Below are positions 62,058 to 64,000 of a stretch of DNA of 64,000 nucleotides, piece after piece (the first letter of the stretch is position 1; each line of letters starts with the position of its first letter). Source of the stretch: Mytilus galloprovincialis. Its lineage: Eukaryota; Mollusca; Bivalvia; Mytilida; Mytilidae. The stretch spans positions 52,670,439-52,734,438 of the forward strand of contig NC_134847.1 of NCBI RefSeq assembly GCF_965363235.1. The letters are read 5' to 3'. The notes under the pieces are model-generated. The model had not been told where the DNA came from. It saw only the letters and a program-made list of their open reading frames with translations, and made no database searches. Position numbers and translations under genes: made by a program.

Positions 62058-62342
62058 TTCCAAGTCAGGAGCCTGTAATTCAGTGGTTGACGTTTGTTGA
62101 TGTGTTACATATTTGATTTTCGTTCATTTTTGTACATAAATTAGCTAGGCCGTAAGTTTTCTCGTTTGAATTGTTTTACATTTGTCATTTCGGGGCCTTT
62201 TATAGCTGACTATGCGGTATGAGCTTAGCTCATTGTTGAAGGCCGTACGGTGACCTATAGTTGGTAATTTCTGTGTCATTTGGTCTCTTGTGGAGAGTTG
62301 TCTGATTGGCAATTATACCACAGCTTCTATTTTTTTTTATAC
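62058..62342 (+). mobile_element. Retroelement tail A copy
   Basis: Begins at CCAAGTCAGGAGCCTGTAAT and ends TTGGCAATTATACCACAGC plus a T-run. It is close to the consensus, with a short ATTAGCTAGG variation in the middle. Confidence 0.75.
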
Positions 62343-62846
62343 GTTTAGGACATATAGTTTAAATTGAGTTAACTCCCTTTTCCCAGAAACTATTTAAAGA
62401 TATGTTTCAGATTCCATATCATTACAACTGTAGTATACGTAGTTAAAGAATTTAAAGTAAATTATATAACTTATGTTTTTTTCTCTGTATGTCTCCTATT
62501 ATAAGAGAATTGCTGGAAATAATATTTTGCTAATTCTGAATCTCGATATAGTGAGTTTTCATAACCCATTTAAACATCACTTACTATGAATGTCAGATAA
62601 ATCATAAATAATTATAATGAAAAAGAAATTCTGTCTTCTAATTAAGGATGGATATGTACTTATTTATCCTACTATGGTTAAAGCTAGAATACCAATGTTC
62701 CGCTAACTAATTCAATGTATAATACGAAGAAACATAGGAATTACAATTAAACCGAATCGCATATACGTTAATCGTAGTGAAATAAAGAGCATTCACTCTT
62801 CAAGCAACTTTCAATATGCATAGATCATTCATCAGACAATAATTAT

Positions 62847-62947
62847 AGATTATCGTCGATCATCTCAACGATATTGCTTTTCTCGCTTGAGCCGGTACGG
62901 CGAAAGAGTGAGAAAAGTAATCAAGTTGAGATGACCAATGATAATCT
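62847..62947. repeat. Imperfect ~43-bp-arm inverted repeat
   Basis: GATCATCTCAACGATATTGC with the following TTTTCTCGCTT pairs with the complementary AGTGAGAAAAGTAATCAAGT / TGAGATGACC stretch around a GAGCCGGTACGGC centre. It probably represents a small foldback element. Confidence 0.65.
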
Positions 62948-63349
62948 GTTCATCGCTATTTTACCTATGACGACGTTGTCAGTTTCATGTCAATTTCATT
63001 AGCAACGCCACGCGCCTTCTTAGTTTCTGACGATAATTTTCCATCTCAAGCGAGTAGCATGATATGTAAAATTATCACAAAAAAGATCAAAGGAAATACA
63101 TGTATGCACAAAATAGCGATAGCATGACTATTACGACCACGCAGTTGTACCGCATGAAATTGTCTGTAATTGTCCCCTATGTAACTAACTAGTCTTAGGT
63201 AGACGATACGCGCGTCATGCGTGTCTGATATCATTTATGATTTTTTTTTATAGAATGCACGACGACACTAATAACGTGAAATTTTGAATACTAATTTCAT
63301 AAACTTGTGTTGTAATATCTACATATGTTATAGTTATCGACCAAGCAAG

Positions 63350-63490
63350 TCGGTATATGTCATTTAATCTGCACAGCACGAGATGACCCGATAACCCGAA
63401 CTCCTACGAGATGACCCGATAACCCGAACGACGTAGGAGTTCGGGTTATTGGGTCATCTCGTGCTGTGCAGATTAAATCTCATATACCGA
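63350..63490. repeat. 57-bp-arm hairpin with a third copy as its loop
   Basis: The arms 63350-63406 and 63434-63490 are complementary at 54 of 57 positions. The 27-base loop (63407-63433) starts with a direct repeat of an arm segment, CGAGATGACCCGATAACCCG. No gene is associated. Confidence 0.8.
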
Positions 63491-64000
63491 TTTGATTGGC
63501 CAATAACTGTTTTAACACATGACGCAATCAATTTACGTGAACGTTTTAGAAATGTGGACGTTATTCTGCAATCCACGGGTCCTAGGAAAGTTTCTTGTAG
63601 GGTAAAGAAAGGGGGAAATACGACTTTGGTAAGTTTTAAATTAATCTTTTTTTTTATATTTAGACTCATTCTAAAATAGCGATTTAATGGTATATGTTTT
63701 TTAATCGTTTCCGTTAATTTATTTCCAATTTTTATTTAATTGGTGACGATTAAGACTTTGATAAATTGTGTACTTTTAGATCGGTGTATGAAAAAAAAAC
63801 ATAACTGCAAGGGTTACTGAGTTTAAATAAGATTAATTGCTTTTGAATTTCTTCCCCTCAATGATATGCTTACAAGAACCGAGGAAGATGTTGTATTACC
63901 TCCAGCTAATCACCCTGTTTTAAAACAGACTTAAATATGGTCCTCATTAAATCTGATCCAAAAATAGTCTCTTTATAGGAATAATTATTCAAAAAGTCGT
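63491..64000. other. Right edge, unassigned
   Basis: AT-rich sequence. An open stretch on both strands near 63450-63680 overlaps the hairpin and is not convincing as coding. A GGTAAAGAA donor-like site at 63600 is the only suggestive feature. Confidence 0.3.

Overview
The window is AT-rich, intron-rich animal nuclear DNA. The proteins are metazoan and the repeats are the kind I associate with bivalve molluscs, most likely a mussel (Mytilidae). The species call is inference; the gene calls rest on conceptual splicing with GT/AG sites and matching phases.

Four protein-coding genes are supported. URB1 (minus, exons 1-5 at 5519-15246, continuing beyond the left edge) encodes a large-subunit ribosome assembly factor. 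CHMP1B (plus, 15578-23621) is an ESCRT-III subunit; its proposed start lies about 330 bp from the URB1 start, head to head. PM20D2 (plus, 33631-40194, six exons, 392 aa) is an M20 dipeptidase. Phenylalanine 4-hydroxylase, PAH (minus, 44457-61083, 13 exons, 468 aa), has an intact ACT domain and iron site. Two near-identical 30-nt sequences in PAH intron 1 look like alternative first exons.

Most of the remaining DNA is transposon-derived. Positions 1-5015 hold a retroelement tail followed by tandem-core elements with hairpin ends. The URB1 and CHMP1B introns hold small foldback elements, a canonical non-autonomous Helitron (11776-12833), minisatellites and retroelement pieces. Between CHMP1B and PM20D2 (23622-33613) are a decayed reverse transcriptase with its tail, and two foldback elements whose inverted ends are built from tandem short repeats. 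A third such element lies downstream of PM20D2 (40868-42525). PAH intron 1 contains the best-preserved reverse transcriptase (56128-57969), which resembles the Penelope-like class and is flanked by inverted copies of its own tail.

Two patterns recur. At least three 3'-tail families (called A, B and C here) share a short core, GTCCCAAGTCAGGAGCCT or a variant, and two of them sit directly behind reverse transcriptases. Several unrelated foldback elements have termini made of tandem short repeats. The four genes do not form a pathway; they are separate housekeeping or metabolic genes in a repeat-rich locus.
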